Assembly (NCBI GenBank): GCA_965222205.1
Contig: OZ244932.1
Location: forward strand, 558,001 to 622,000
Direction: 5' to 3'
Length of the DNA: 64,000 nucleotides
Source: RHLJ01 sp965222205
GTDB lineage: Bacteria > Bacteroidota > Rhodothermia > Balneolales > Balneolaceae
Under the pieces are notes generated by a model. The model was given only the letters and a program-made list of their open reading frames with translations, was not told the DNA's origin and searched no databases. Each line of letters starts with the position of its first letter. The first letter of the stretch is position 1. Shown here piece after piece: positions 8,818-18,624 of this stretch. The position numbers and the translations under genes were made by a program.

Positions 8818-8855
8818 TAAACCCCGATCAGTTGATTACTGATTGGGGTTTTTAA
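8818..8855 (+). terminator. Second, identical copy of the nrdJ terminator (38-bp direct repeat)
   Basis: The 38 bp are identical to 7755-7792, exactly 1063 bp away and in the same orientation. No plus-strand gene ends just before it, so it has no obvious transcript to stop. It looks like a duplication boundary of the SIR2-like insertion. On the minus strand it lies 35 bp before the SIR2-like start and has no good T-run in that direction. Confidence 0.85.
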
Positions 8856-8881
8856 TTTGAGACCGGAAATCTTTTCCACTT

Positions 8882-8928
8882 GTAACGATGCTCTGCGTCG
8901 TTACATACCGCACCGACGCGAAGCATCG
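8882..8928. repeat. Nested intergenic palindromes upstream of the tricorn-like gene
   Basis: GTAACGA (8882-8888) pairs with TCGTTAC (8898-8904). The arm CGATGCTCTGCGTCG (8886-8900) also pairs, with two mismatches, with CGACGCGAAGCATCG (8914-8928). So two alternative hairpins share one arm. Nothing coding is seen here. It resembles a REP-type dispersed palindrome. Confidence 0.5.
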
Positions 8929-9071
8929 GAGCGAGGTTCAGTTCATTATTAAGGAATACACTATTTATAACGAACATCTTTTCTTTCCTCCCGTAATTGC
9001 GTTAATTAATTGAATTCGGGTTAACTACTTATCCGCTTTTGTTCAGTAATCGTAATCAAACCAAAGAAATA

Positions 9072-12000
9072 ATGAAACGACTTGTACTCGGGATTGTAAT
9101 GGTCTGCTTTTCTCAATCCGCCATCGCTCAGATAAATGCCAAACTAATGAGCTACTTTGATGTCTCAGAAACCCAGATCACCTTTGCGTATGGTGGTGAT
9201 TTATGGTTGGTTCCCAAAGATGGGGGCACTGCCATTCAGATAACTAATTCACCGGGACAGGAAAGCTATCCCCGTTTTTCTCCCGATGGCGAACATATCG
9301 CATATTCCGCAAGTTATAATGGAAATACGGATGTGTATGTGATTCCGGTTACCGGTGGAATTCCTACCAGAGTAACCTACCAATCCCATGGAGATCGTAT
9401 GGTAGAGTGGCACCCTGATGGAGAACACCTGCTGTTTGCCTCAAGAAGACATTTAGGGCAGCGATCATCCCGGCAGTTTTATAAGGTTTCTAAGGATGGA
9501 GGTATGCCCGAAAAACTCCCGATTCCGTATGGTGAATTGGCCAGTTATTCACCAGATGGAAGTAAATTGGCTTACATAACTAAAATCACTGAGAACTATC
9601 CGTTTAAGCGTTATTACGGTGGGTTAGCATCAGACATTCTTATCTACGATTTTCGAACTCAAAGAGTAGTTAATGTTACAGAAAATGAAGTCAACGACGG
9701 TAAACCCGCCTGGGCAGGAGACAATGTCTATTATCTTTCTGATAAAGGAGAAAATTTCAGGCTGAATGTATGGTCGTATGACACGAATATGGAAAGTCAT
9801 TCCCAGATTACTTCTTTTGAAGACTTTGATGTGAGCTACCTTTCGGCGGGACCTGATGATCTGGTGTTTGAAGTAGGAGGACAGCTGTACATCATGGATT
9901 TATCCTCTCAGGAGTATAAGCCTGTGGAAGTTCATGTAATCAGTGATCTTTCGACAGAAATGCCAAGAAGTGTGGATGTGAGTGGTCGTATCAGTGATGC
10001 ATCTGCATCTCCGGAAGGGAAACGAATTATTTTCGAAGCCAGAGGAGAGCTGTTTAATGCGCCTGCGAAGGATGGCTATACTATCAATCTGACAAAATCG
10101 AGTGGAGCCTTTGACCGCGATCCCGCCTGGTCTCCGGATGGAGAAACCATTGCGTATTGGAGCGATATGGGTGGAGAATACGAGATCTATCTTCAGGACC
10201 CTGAGGGAGCAGAAGCTCCCAGAAAGCTCACTAATCGGGGCAAAGGATATGGCTATCGTTTATACTGGTCTCCGGATAGTAAGCATATTGCATTTATAGA
10301 TGAAACCAACACTATTTATACCGTGGAGGCTGAAAACGGTGATGTTACTGAAGTAGGAAATACCTACTGGAATGTAGGACACGGAGGAAGAGGAGGCTAT
10401 CCAATTACCTGGTCTTCTGATTCAAACTGGTTAACCTTTCACAAAGGACTTGATAATTCCAATTTTGTAATCATGCTATACAATGTTCAGGAAGATGAAC
10501 TTCAACAGGTCACCAGCGGATTTTATAGCGAAAGTAATGCTGTATTTACTACCGATGGAAAATATTTAGTGTATACATCAAACAGAGACCACAATGTAGT
10601 GTATTCTGATCTGGACAATACATGGACCTATCCCAATTCAACCCGTTTGGTAGCTGTGAGTCTTACTGAGGATGCTCCTTCTCCACTGGCTCCTAAGAAC
10701 GACACACTGGAAAAAAAGGAAGAACCAACAGAAGAGGAAGGTGATGATGAAGATGCAGAAGAGGCAGAAGAAGAATCCGGCTTGGCCGTTGAATTCGATG
10801 GGCTTCAGACCAGAACCACGGTACTACCTCCTGAGGCTGGAAATATCGGGCAGTTAATGGCTTTTGATGGAATGGTTGTTTACCGAAGATGGCCAAATAC
10901 AGGCTCATCAGGAGGTGCACCATTATTGATGGCTTACGATTTCGACAAAAGGGAAGAAATCACCATTATGGAAGGGGTAAGCAGTGCTCGTCCTACAGCT
11001 GATGGGAAATCAATCCTTGTTTCTTCGAGAGGAGGATATGGGATTATTCAGCCTAAACCCGGTCAGTCAATTAGTGATGCAATCCCCACAGATGGTTTGG
11101 AAATGGATCTCATCCCCAAGGAAGAATGGCACCAGATTTTTGCTGATACCTGGCGACGGTATCGTGACTTTTTCTATGATCCTGATATGCATGGTGTGGA
11201 TTGGGATGAAATGAAACAAAGATATGGAGCACTAATTGAGGATGCCCGTACCCGATGGGATGTAACCAATATTCAATCAAATATGCAGGCGGAATTAAGT
11301 GCCGGACACACTTATACCTTTGGCGGAGATAACGAAACTGTTGAATTTACAGGAACGGGTTATCTAGGTATCGACTGGGAGATGGATGACAATATGTTTC
11401 GGATCAAAAGGATTGTTACACCTGCGGAATGGGATACTGAGGTACGTTCTCCCTTCGATCGTCCCGGAGTTGATGTTAGCGTTGGGGATTATGTTCACTC
11501 AGTAAACGGAATTGCTCTCGATCCGGCTAAAGATCCTTATGCCGCATTTGAAGGTCTTGATGGTGAAACAGTTTCTTTAATGGTTAGCAGTAACGGAAGA
11601 AAAGGCGATGCCCGGCAAGTTATTATAGAAACGCTCACCCAGGGCGAAGAAACGCAACTTCGTTATCTGGAATGGATTGAGAATAACCGCAAGATGGTAG
11701 AAGAGCTTTCTGACGGGCAACTGGGATATATTTATATGTCTAATACTGCTGGTAGAGGTCAGTTAGAATTAGTAAAAATGTACTACGGTCAGCTCGATAA
11801 AAAAGGATTCATTATCGATGAAAGATTTAATGGAGGCGGACAGCTTGCGGATCGTTTTCTTGAATTGATGATGCGCCCGGTTGTTTATAATCTGCACTGG
11901 CGTCATGGTCGCGATCACACCCAACCTATACATGCAAATACAGGACCAATGGGAATGTTGATTAATGGTTGGGCTGGTTCTGGTGGCGATGGACTCCCAT

Positions 12001-12341
12001 GGGCATTTCAGGAATTAGAAGCAGGGCCGATTGTAGGTGAAAGAACCCTTGGAATTCTTGTTGGACCAGCTACAGGTCACGGTTTAATTGATGGTGGTGG
12101 AATTACGGTTCCCGGCGCCAGATTATATGATAATGATGGACATTGGTTCTGGGAGGGTGAGGGAGTACGACCTGATTTCCCCGTTTGGGACGATCCAAAC
12201 CTGTTGATGCAAGGGATTGATCCACAAATGCGAAAGGTTGTGGAAGAAGTCATGAAGATGGTTGATGAAAACTCCAATAAAATGACTCCGGCACCAAAAC
12301 CTGATGACCGAACGGCATCCGGATTGAGAAAAGGAAACTAG
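9072..12341 (+). CDS. Tricorn-like protease, S41 family (paralogue 1), exported
   Basis: The start used is the ATG at 9072, which gives a signal peptide MKRLVLGIVMVCFSQSAIAQ. The 1089-residue protein follows the tricorn plan: N-terminal WD40/PD40-type beta-propellers with repeated FSPDGEHIAYSA and WSPDSKHIAFI motifs, an acidic linker (about residues 545-568), a helical core domain, a PDZ domain and an S41 serine-protease domain. The nucleophile is probably Ser970 in NGWAGSGGD. The His region reads ELSAGHTY, with Gly where archaeal tricorn has Ser745. It probably degrades peptides in the periplasm. It is followed by a perfect terminator and has a paralogue at 28561. Confidence 0.92.
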   Translation: MKRLVLGIVMVCFSQSAIAQINAKLMSYFDVSETQITFAYGGDLWLVPKDGGTAIQITNSPGQESYPRFSPDGEHIAYSASYNGNTDVYVIPVTGGIPTRVTYQSHGDRMVEWHPDGEHLLFASRRHLGQRSSRQFYKVSKDGGMPEKLPIPYGELASYSPDGSKLAYITKITENYPFKRYYGGLASDILIYDFRTQRVVNVTENEVNDGKPAWAGDNVYYLSDKGENFRLNVWSYDTNMESHSQITSFEDFDVSYLSAGPDDLVFEVGGQLYIMDLSSQEYKPVEVHVISDLSTEMPRSVDVSGRISDASASPEGKRIIFEARGELFNAPAKDGYTINLTKSSGAFDRDPAWSPDGETIAYWSDMGGEYEIYLQDPEGAEAPRKLTNRGKGYGYRLYWSPDSKHIAFIDETNTIYTVEAENGDVTEVGNTYWNVGHGGRGGYPITWSSDSNWLTFHKGLDNSNFVIMLYNVQEDELQQVTSGFYSESNAVFTTDGKYLVYTSNRDHNVVYSDLDNTWTYPNSTRLVAVSLTEDAPSPLAPKNDTLEKKEEPTEEEGDDEDAEEAEEESGLAVEFDGLQTRTTVLPPEAGNIGQLMAFDGMVVYRRWPNTGSSGGAPLLMAYDFDKREEITIMEGVSSARPTADGKSILVSSRGGYGIIQPKPGQSISDAIPTDGLEMDLIPKEEWHQIFADTWRRYRDFFYDPDMHGVDWDEMKQRYGALIEDARTRWDVTNIQSNMQAELSAGHTYTFGGDNETVEFTGTGYLGIDWEMDDNMFRIKRIVTPAEWDTEVRSPFDRPGVDVSVGDYVHSVNGIALDPAKDPYAAFEGLDGETVSLMVSSNGRKGDARQVIIETLTQGEETQLRYLEWIENNRKMVEELSDGQLGYIYMSNTAGRGQLELVKMYYGQLDKKGFIIDERFNGGGQLADRFLELMMRPVVYNLHWRHGRDHTQPIHANTGPMGMLINGWAGSGGDGLPWAFQELEAGPIVGERTLGILVGPATGHGLIDGGGITVPGARLYDNDGHWFWEGEGVRPDFPVWDDPNLLMQGIDPQMRKVVEEVMKMVDENSNKMTPAPKPDDRTASGLRKGN

Positions 12342-12345
12342 ATTT

Positions 12346-12380
12346 AAAACCCGATCAACTAATAACTGATCGGGTTTTTT
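12346..12380 (+). terminator. Rho-independent terminator of the tricorn-like gene
   Basis: A perfect 12-bp stem (AAAACCCGATCA with TGATCGGGTTTT) with a 9-base loop runs into a T-run. The stem sequence is related to, but not the same as, the 38-bp repeated nrdJ terminator (both contain CCCGATCA). Confidence 0.9.
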
Positions 12381-12502
12381 TAACTGCAAATTTCATGGAA
12401 TTCACTGCATTTTGGTAATTAATTACATTTAGGGATTATAAAAATCGGTTAATTCGAAGCGGTCATCTGGGTTAGTTACTAATAATTATCAAAAACTCTT
12501 TT

Positions 12503-13558
12503 ATGAACACTAAACTTTTTCTCATCCCCGTCGCTTTAATTTTTCTTTCATGCGGAGGTAATCAAACTCCTGAACAGGAGAGCAGAAATCAGGTTCAAAC
12601 TCAAGGTACTTCAACAAATATCAACGAGTTTATTGGCAAAGACTACCTGATTGATGATCAGCATTCCTATCTGGGTTTTAAGATAAAATACTTTGGATTT
12701 AGTCCGGTAAGAGGTCGCTTTAATGAGTTTGATGGCACTGCATTTTATGATCCTGGTAACCTTAGTTCACTTTCGGTTACCCTTTTTATTGATATCCGAA
12801 CCATTAATACCGGTGATGAAACCAGGGATGAAGATCTGAAAAGAGAAGGAACCTGGTTTGATGCAGCCAATTATCCTTATGCAAAGTTTCAAAGCAAAAA
12901 GACAGAAGTTTTTGAAGACGGGGGCTTCAACTTGATTGGGGACTTAACCATTAAGGATATCAGTAAAGAAATTACAATTGAATTTGACGAACCTACTCCG
13001 ATATCCAGAGACTGGGCAAAGAACGAACAGGTCGATTTTTCAGGAAAAGCAGTTATTGATCGTCAGGATTTTGATGTGTTCGGAGGCAGTTTCTGGAGCT
13101 CTGTAATGGAAAACGGACTCACCCAGCTGTCTGATGAAGTTGAACTTGAGATAGATATTCATATGCGTAGACCAGACTATCAGGCCAGATACGAAGATGC
13201 CGAAGACGGAGATACCGACAAGGTAATTCTTGATCTCATCAAATCGGAAGGGATGGAGTCTGGCTTGAAAGCCATAAATGATTTTCATTCAAGAGAAGAA
13301 CTCCGGACCGGAACACTATCAACGGTTGGATATACCTTGAATGAATGGGAGATGTATGAGGAAGCAGAACAAGTATTTAAGATAAAAGAAGACCTCTTTG
13401 GTAAGTCTGATATAGTTTTTAATCAACTGGGAATCACAAATCTTTTACTTAGCAATCCAGATCAGGCAGAAGTGGATTTTGAAAAAGCTTTGACAGAAGA
13501 CTCAACCAGTTCTAGGGCAGTTGAATATTTGAGACTAATTAAAAAAGAAAAAAAATGA
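12503..13558 (+). CDS. YceI-domain lipoprotein with TPR-like C-terminus
   Basis: The lipoprotein signal ends at Cys17 (LIFLSC). Residues of about 48-218 form a YceI lipocalin-like domain with the family wording: IDDQHSYLGFKIKYFG, LSVTLFIDIRTINTGDETRDEDL, FDAANYPYAKFQSK and GDLTIKDISKEITIEF. YceI proteins bind polyisoprenoid lipids or similar amphiphiles in a beta-barrel. After residue 240 come helices that look like one to two TPR units (WEMYEEAEQVFKIKEDLF, NPDQAEVDFEKAL). This fusion is not the usual stand-alone YceI. The stop overlaps the next start (ATGA), so the two genes are translated together. Confidence 0.85.
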   Translation: MNTKLFLIPVALIFLSCGGNQTPEQESRNQVQTQGTSTNINEFIGKDYLIDDQHSYLGFKIKYFGFSPVRGRFNEFDGTAFYDPGNLSSLSVTLFIDIRTINTGDETRDEDLKREGTWFDAANYPYAKFQSKKTEVFEDGGFNLIGDLTIKDISKEITIEFDEPTPISRDWAKNEQVDFSGKAVIDRQDFDVFGGSFWSSVMENGLTQLSDEVELEIDIHMRRPDYQARYEDAEDGDTDKVILDLIKSEGMESGLKAINDFHSREELRTGTLSTVGYTLNEWEMYEEAEQVFKIKEDLFGKSDIVFNQLGITNLLLSNPDQAEVDFEKALTEDSTSSRAVEYLRLIKKEKK

Positions 13559-13962
13559 AAATCTTAATCATTGTATTATTAGTTCCCTTAACCAGTTTGA
13601 GTTTCAATTCTTCTCAGAAGGGTACCAGAATTACTACAATAGATTTTGTACAGATTCTTAATGGTAATTCAGAAGAAACAACATATTACTATGAAAATAA
13701 CTGGAAATTACTGAGAGATAAAGCAGTTAAGAAAGGTTATATCGAGTCATTTCAGCTTCTGGAAACCCCCTTTTCTGAAGATGCTCCTTTTCACATAATG
13801 CTGATTACAACCTATCCGAATCAAGACCAATATGATTTAAGAGAAGATAATTTTGCAATCCTAATCGAGGAAAAAGGTCCCAGAAGATTACTAAATGATA
13901 AACAGCCTTCTGAGTTCAGGAAGTTGGTTTTCTCTAAAGAGGAAGTAAAGCATAGGTATTAG
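13555..13962 (+). CDS. Small exported protein of unknown function
   Basis: I do not recognise a family. This protein of 135 residues has a signal peptide (MKILIIVLLVPLTSLSF). The body (FVQILNGNSEETTYYYENNWKLLRDKAVKKGY, then a stretch on LITTYPNQDQYDLREDNFA) looks like a small alpha-beta ferredoxin-like or dimeric barrel fold of the ABM/EthD kind. Its start overlaps the YceI lipoprotein stop by 4 bp, so it is in the same operon and probably works in the same envelope compartment. Confidence 0.7.
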   Translation: MKILIIVLLVPLTSLSFNSSQKGTRITTIDFVQILNGNSEETTYYYENNWKLLRDKAVKKGYIESFQLLETPFSEDAPFHIMLITTYPNQDQYDLREDNFAILIEEKGPRRLLNDKQPSEFRKLVFSKEEVKHRY

Positions 13963-14164
13963 CCGAGGGTATCTTAAGAAATATTAAATCCGATGGGCAA
14001 AACATTTAAGAATTTTCTTGCACGACTCTGAGGGAAAAGCTTAAGAACCTGATCTTAAAAAGAAACTGGAATGGGGTCTTTCCAAAAGAGTAAGAGTAGT
14101 ATTTGATATCGAATGATGAATATTAATTCTCGGAAAATTTAAACTAGTTAGTAATTGTAATAGA

Positions 14165-15646
14165 ATGAGTATTTCAGGTGCACTAATGAAGTCTTATAAA
14201 TCGAAGAGACTGTTTTTAGGAATAATTCTAACAGTTTCTTCAATAACAACCATTCTTTTTAACCTTAACTATCTTGACAGTGATATTGTTGCTATAAAGA
14301 ACGTGTCAGTAGTTACCATGGAGGATGATGGGGTTATTCAAAACCAAACAGTGATTATTTCGAATGGAATTATCGAAGAGATAGATTTAGACAGAAACAT
14401 CACAATTCCTAAAGATGCAGAAGTAATAGATGGAACGGACAAATACTTAATGCCGGGTCTTTTTGATATGCACATGCATTTCGTCTCGGATGACAGGATT
14501 GATGAGAAGTATATTTATGATGAGCTGTTGATCCCTCTTCGTTATGGGGTTTTGAATCAAAGAGTAATGATTGGCAAGCCAATTCATTTAGAAGTTAACA
14601 GCAACCTTAAAAAAGGTGATATTAATGGTCCTGAACTATATGTAGCCAGTCCACAGCTTAGCGGAGTTAGGTTTTCAAAGGTTTTTAATGGAAGAGTAGT
14701 AGATACTTATGAAGAAGGTTATAAGGCTGTTTTAGAGTACGAAAGACTTGGATATAAATTTATATAGCTAACATTCGACCTTAATGAAGATGCATTTCAA
14801 GGAATTTCAGATGCCGCAAAAGAAGTAAAAATACCAGTAATAGGTCATGTTTCCAGAGAAACAAAATTAGAGACGGCATTAGAAAAAGGGCAACATGTAG
14901 AACATCTAGATCAATATTCAGATGCAATTGTAAGTGATAATTCCCCCATGCAAGAAGGGCTAAGTGCTTTTGGGATATTCAAAGATGAGGTATGGCAAAC
15001 AATGGACTTCATCGACTCAGCAAAACTTGAACGTATTATTGAACTTACGATCGAAAATGAAGTATGGAACACTCCCACCAACCATTTTTTTGTAAGTTCA
15101 TTTGCACAAAAGAAGACACTAGAAGAATTAGAGAAAAGTCCTGATTGGGAAATACTTTCAAAAGATGTAAGGGATGAACTGCTCGGATACAGAGAGAGTT
15201 ATTGGGAGAACCCTCCGGATGAAAAGTACAGACACAAGTACATTGAGTTAAGGTCGTATATCATAAAAGAACTTTATAACCGATCTGGTAGAATATTGGC
15301 AGGTTCAGATGCTCCTGAGTGGTTGAATCTTCATGGTTCAGGTCTTCATAGAGAGCTATTTAACTTTGTTGAAGTAGTTGGATTATCACCTTATGAAGCA
15401 TTAACCACAGCAACCACAAAACCAGCGGTTTTTTTAGAAAGAGATAAACTCGGAATGGTAAAAGAAGGTTTTGAAGCGGATTTACTCTTGCTATCCAAAA
15501 ACCCGTTGACAGATATACGAAATATAAACACTGTTGAAGGCATTATTAATAATGGGCAATGGTATTCAATAGGTGAGCTTAACAGATTGATTGATGGTGC
15601 AAAAAGAAATTTAGGAAGTGCCAGTCTTAGAGAGGAAGTAAAGTAG
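14165..15646 (+). pseudogene. Metal-dependent amidohydrolase broken by one in-frame TAG
   Basis: The frame reads from 14165 to 15646 with a single stop, TAG at 14765-14767. Translation on both sides stays in the same frame and the family pattern continues across it (GYKFI, stop, LTFDLNEDAF). All usual amidohydrolase metal sites can be seen: HMH in MPGLFDMHMHF, the His in VIGHVSRET, the His in HVEHLDQY and the Asp in LAGSDAPEW. It resembles the imidazolonepropionase-like, membrane-anchored hydrolases (N-terminal hydrophobic helix). No other lesion is visible, so the break is recent, or the TAG is read through. A change from AAG or CAG (Lys or Gln) by one base would explain it. Confidence 0.85.
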
Positions 15647-15831
15647 AGGTTACCAATAGTTATCCTAAAATTTCTGTTAGTGTAAATAAAGATGGGAGGT
15701 ATAGCTCATTTTAGGTTAAAAGAGGTTTTCGAATAAGTACTAAGAAAAGGTGTTTATAAATACTTTGTAACTAAGTACGGTTCTTTTCGTGATAGTAAAG
15801 CTGATGGATAAATTTTTTTCACAGGATTGCT

Positions 15832-18237
15832 ATGCTAAAAAACTACCTGAAACTTGCTGTTCGGAATATTTTAAAAAATAAATTCTATTCCTTCCTCAAT
15901 ATTCTTGGACTTGCAATAGGCATCACTTCGGCTGTACTCATCATAATTTATGTTCAGGACGAATTTAGTTATGATAATTTTCATGATAATGTTGAGAACA
16001 AATATGTAATCGGTCTGGAAGGAAAAATTGGGAGTCAGGAGATAATTGGGATTTTTACACCACCAATTCTCGCTGGTACCATAATGGAAGAAATTCCGGG
16101 AATTGTAAGTACAACCAGAACCAACTCGGTTGGGGATATTGTTTTTCGACGCAATGATAACGCCTTCACTGAGAAAAATGTATTCTGGGCAGATTCCAAT
16201 TTCTATGATTTTTTTGGATATAGGTTACTCGAAGGTGATCCTGAAACGGTATTAAAGGGGCCGAATAAAGCAGTATTAACTGAATCGGCAGTCCGAAAAT
16301 ACTTTGGTAATGAAAATCCAATAGGCAAAACCATTCTTGTGGGTAACAACCAGACTTCTTATGAAATAACCGGGGTAAATGCCGATACTCCTACGAACTC
16401 GCATTTTACGTTTGATATCTTGCTCTCCTATAGTTCCGTTCCGTTCAGCCGCTCTACGGTCTGGTCGGCGAATAGTATCAATACTTATGTTGAGATCCAT
16501 CCAAGTGCTAATCCTGAGCAGGTGGAAGCTTCTTTTGACGAGCTGGTATTGAAATATGTAAGTCCTGAACTAGAGCAATTCATGGGAGCATCAATAGAGA
16601 AAATGAGAGAACAAGGAAATCAATATAAATATTTCCAAGTGGCCCTTACGGATCTTCACTTGAACGCTCCGGATGTTCAGACTTCATTTAATCCTCCGGG
16701 AGACATAATGTATGTATACATCTTCTCCATCATTGGAATTTTTCTGGTTGTTATTGCATGTGTAAACTTTATGAACCTTTCTACTGCAAGCGCCGCAGGA
16801 AGAGCAAAAGAAGTAGGTTTAAGAAAAACTATGGGAGGAGAAAGGAGTGGGATGATTTCCCAATTCTTAATAGAATCGATTGCTTACGTGGTACTGGCAG
16901 CGATTCTTTCTATAGCTTTGATTTATTTTGCTATGCCATTCTTTAATAATTTTTCAGGAAAGGAATTAACCTTTGCGATTATTTCAGAGCCATGGTTTAT
17001 AGCTACATTGATAGGAATGATCGTTTTTGTTGGTTTTCTGGCAGGTAGCTACCCCGCATTATATTTAACAGCCTTCAATCCCGTGGATGTGCTGAAGGGT
17101 AAAATCAAACGAGCAGCTAAAAGTGGCAGGCTCAGACAATCACTGGTTGTGGGACAGTTTTTCATTTCTATTGGGTTGATTTCATGTACGATTCTAGTGA
17201 ATGAACAATTGCAATACATGCAGAACAGAAATCTGGGAATCAATAAAGAACAGTCTATTGTATTAACCAATACCAGCCGACTTGATAACAATCTTGAGGC
17301 TTTTAAGGAAGATCTATTACAGGATAGCAGGGTTATTTCTGCCAGTTACAGCAATTTTACCATTCCCGGGACAAACAATGTAACCATCTTCCAGCGCCCA
17401 ACAACAGACTTAGATTATGTAATGGCAATGTACTATGCTGATTACGAGCATCAGGAAGCCTTAGACTTTGAAATGACCAATGGACGGTTTTTCAGTAGAG
17501 ATTTCTCGACAGATACCCTTGCAATGGTTTTAAACGAAGCTGCTGTAAAGGAACTAGGATTTCAGGAAGAAGTTGTTGGAGAAGAGGTCCTTTTCTCGAA
17601 TGACGGACGTACTTATAAAGTTGTTGGGGTGATGAAAGATTTCAACTTCCAATCGCTGAGACAGGAAATAATGCCTTTGGCAATCTTGCTTACAGAAACT
17701 GCGAACGAAATGATCGTCCGTTTCCAATCTGAGGATCCCAGAGAAGCTGTTGCTATGATTGAAACCAAATGGGACGAATATTCAGCTGGAGAGCCCATTG
17801 ATTATACTTTTTTGGATGAAGACTTTGATCAGCTTTTCCGACAAGAGCAGCGACTGGGAAGCGTATTTACAGCTTTTACCATCATAGCGATAATTATTGC
17901 TTGCCTGGGATTGTTAGGACTTTCGGCTTATATGGCCGAGCAGCGAACTAAAGAAATTGGGGTAAGGAAGGTACTGGGTGCTTCTGTGACTTCGATATTA
18001 GCTTTATTATCAACAGAATTTATCAAACTTATTTCAATCGCGTTTGTATTAGCCATCCCATTGTCATGGTATTTTATTCAAAACTGGTTAGAAAACTTCG
18101 CTTATAGAGTTGATATCAGCCTGATGGTTTTTGTGTATACCGGACTGGTAACTCTTGGAATCGTTTTACTAACTATCAGTTGGCAATCTCTTAAAGCTGC
18201 TAATTTGAACCCGGTGGATAGTATTCAGAGTGAATAA
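15832..18237 (+). CDS. ABC transporter permease of the MacB/FtsX type
   Basis: This protein of 801 residues starts with the hallmark MLKNYLKLAVRNILKNKFYS and a first membrane helix, then a MacB-type periplasmic domain. Three more helices follow (about residues 287-420), and the layout then repeats: a helix at about 440, a second periplasmic domain and three helices at the C-terminus with the FtsX motifs EQRTKEIGVRKVLGAS and LNPVDSIQ. Large permeases of this kind in Bacteroidota export lipoproteins, peptides or signals with a separate ATPase, but no ATPase gene is next to it. A possible promoter (TTTC, 20 bases, TAAATTTT) lies at 15785-15816, leaving a very short leader. Confidence 0.9.
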   Translation: MLKNYLKLAVRNILKNKFYSFLNILGLAIGITSAVLIIIYVQDEFSYDNFHDNVENKYVIGLEGKIGSQEIIGIFTPPILAGTIMEEIPGIVSTTRTNSVGDIVFRRNDNAFTEKNVFWADSNFYDFFGYRLLEGDPETVLKGPNKAVLTESAVRKYFGNENPIGKTILVGNNQTSYEITGVNADTPTNSHFTFDILLSYSSVPFSRSTVWSANSINTYVEIHPSANPEQVEASFDELVLKYVSPELEQFMGASIEKMREQGNQYKYFQVALTDLHLNAPDVQTSFNPPGDIMYVYIFSIIGIFLVVIACVNFMNLSTASAAGRAKEVGLRKTMGGERSGMISQFLIESIAYVVLAAILSIALIYFAMPFFNNFSGKELTFAIISEPWFIATLIGMIVFVGFLAGSYPALYLTAFNPVDVLKGKIKRAAKSGRLRQSLVVGQFFISIGLISCTILVNEQLQYMQNRNLGINKEQSIVLTNTSRLDNNLEAFKEDLLQDSRVISASYSNFTIPGTNNVTIFQRPTTDLDYVMAMYYADYEHQEALDFEMTNGRFFSRDFSTDTLAMVLNEAAVKELGFQEEVVGEEVLFSNDGRTYKVVGVMKDFNFQSLRQEIMPLAILLTETANEMIVRFQSEDPREAVAMIETKWDEYSAGEPIDYTFLDEDFDQLFRQEQRLGSVFTAFTIIAIIIACLGLLGLSAYMAEQRTKEIGVRKVLGASVTSILALLSTEFIKLISIAFVLAIPLSWYFIQNWLENFAYRVDISLMVFVYTGLVTLGIVLLTISWQSLKAANLNPVDSIQSE

Positions 18238-18624
18238 AGCAGAGAATACAGTTCGGTGAGTGAGCTTATATTCTTTCGAGAGTTCCTCCAGTTTGAAGAT
18301 GTTTGATTTCATCACAAAACTGGAGTTACTGCTTTTCAGGTACAAGCTGAAATAATTCTTCAGCTACAAATTCAAGAAGGGAGAATTTTGCTTTAGCTTA
18401 GAGTATTCGCTTATAAATCTCATGAATAAGTGTATTTAAGTCAGAATTTTTGAAAACGGCTTCACAAATTTCCAATTCCAGCCGGACATAAGATTTTATA
18501 GTAATTTTTTCACTACAGGTTTCCTGTACGTTAGTTTTTGAACCTGAAGCAGTACTCAATAGTCCACAAAAAGTTTGGCACAATAGAGAACCGTTTTTCG
18601 TTTTAATGCGTATGTTAATTTAGT
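18238..18624. other. Non-coding gap between the permease and DUF3095 genes
   Basis: I see no convincing gene. A short inverted repeat (CTCCAGTTT at 18286-18294 with AAACTGGAG at 18317-18325) follows the permease stop, but it lacks a T-run. A minus-strand frame of 61 codons (18398-18583) has no recognisable features and no ribosome binding site. The DUF3095 promoter is expected in the last 60 bp. Confidence 0.4.

Noticed and set aside
8784..8879. Longer start for the SIR2-like gene
   Set aside because: It would translate the terminator repeat, and the NAD-binding motif is already near the start when the ATG at 8783 is used.
18398..18583. Minus-strand frame of 61 codons in the gap before DUF3095
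   Set aside because: No signal, motif, ribosome binding site or neighbour supports it. It cannot be excluded, but I do not list it as a gene.
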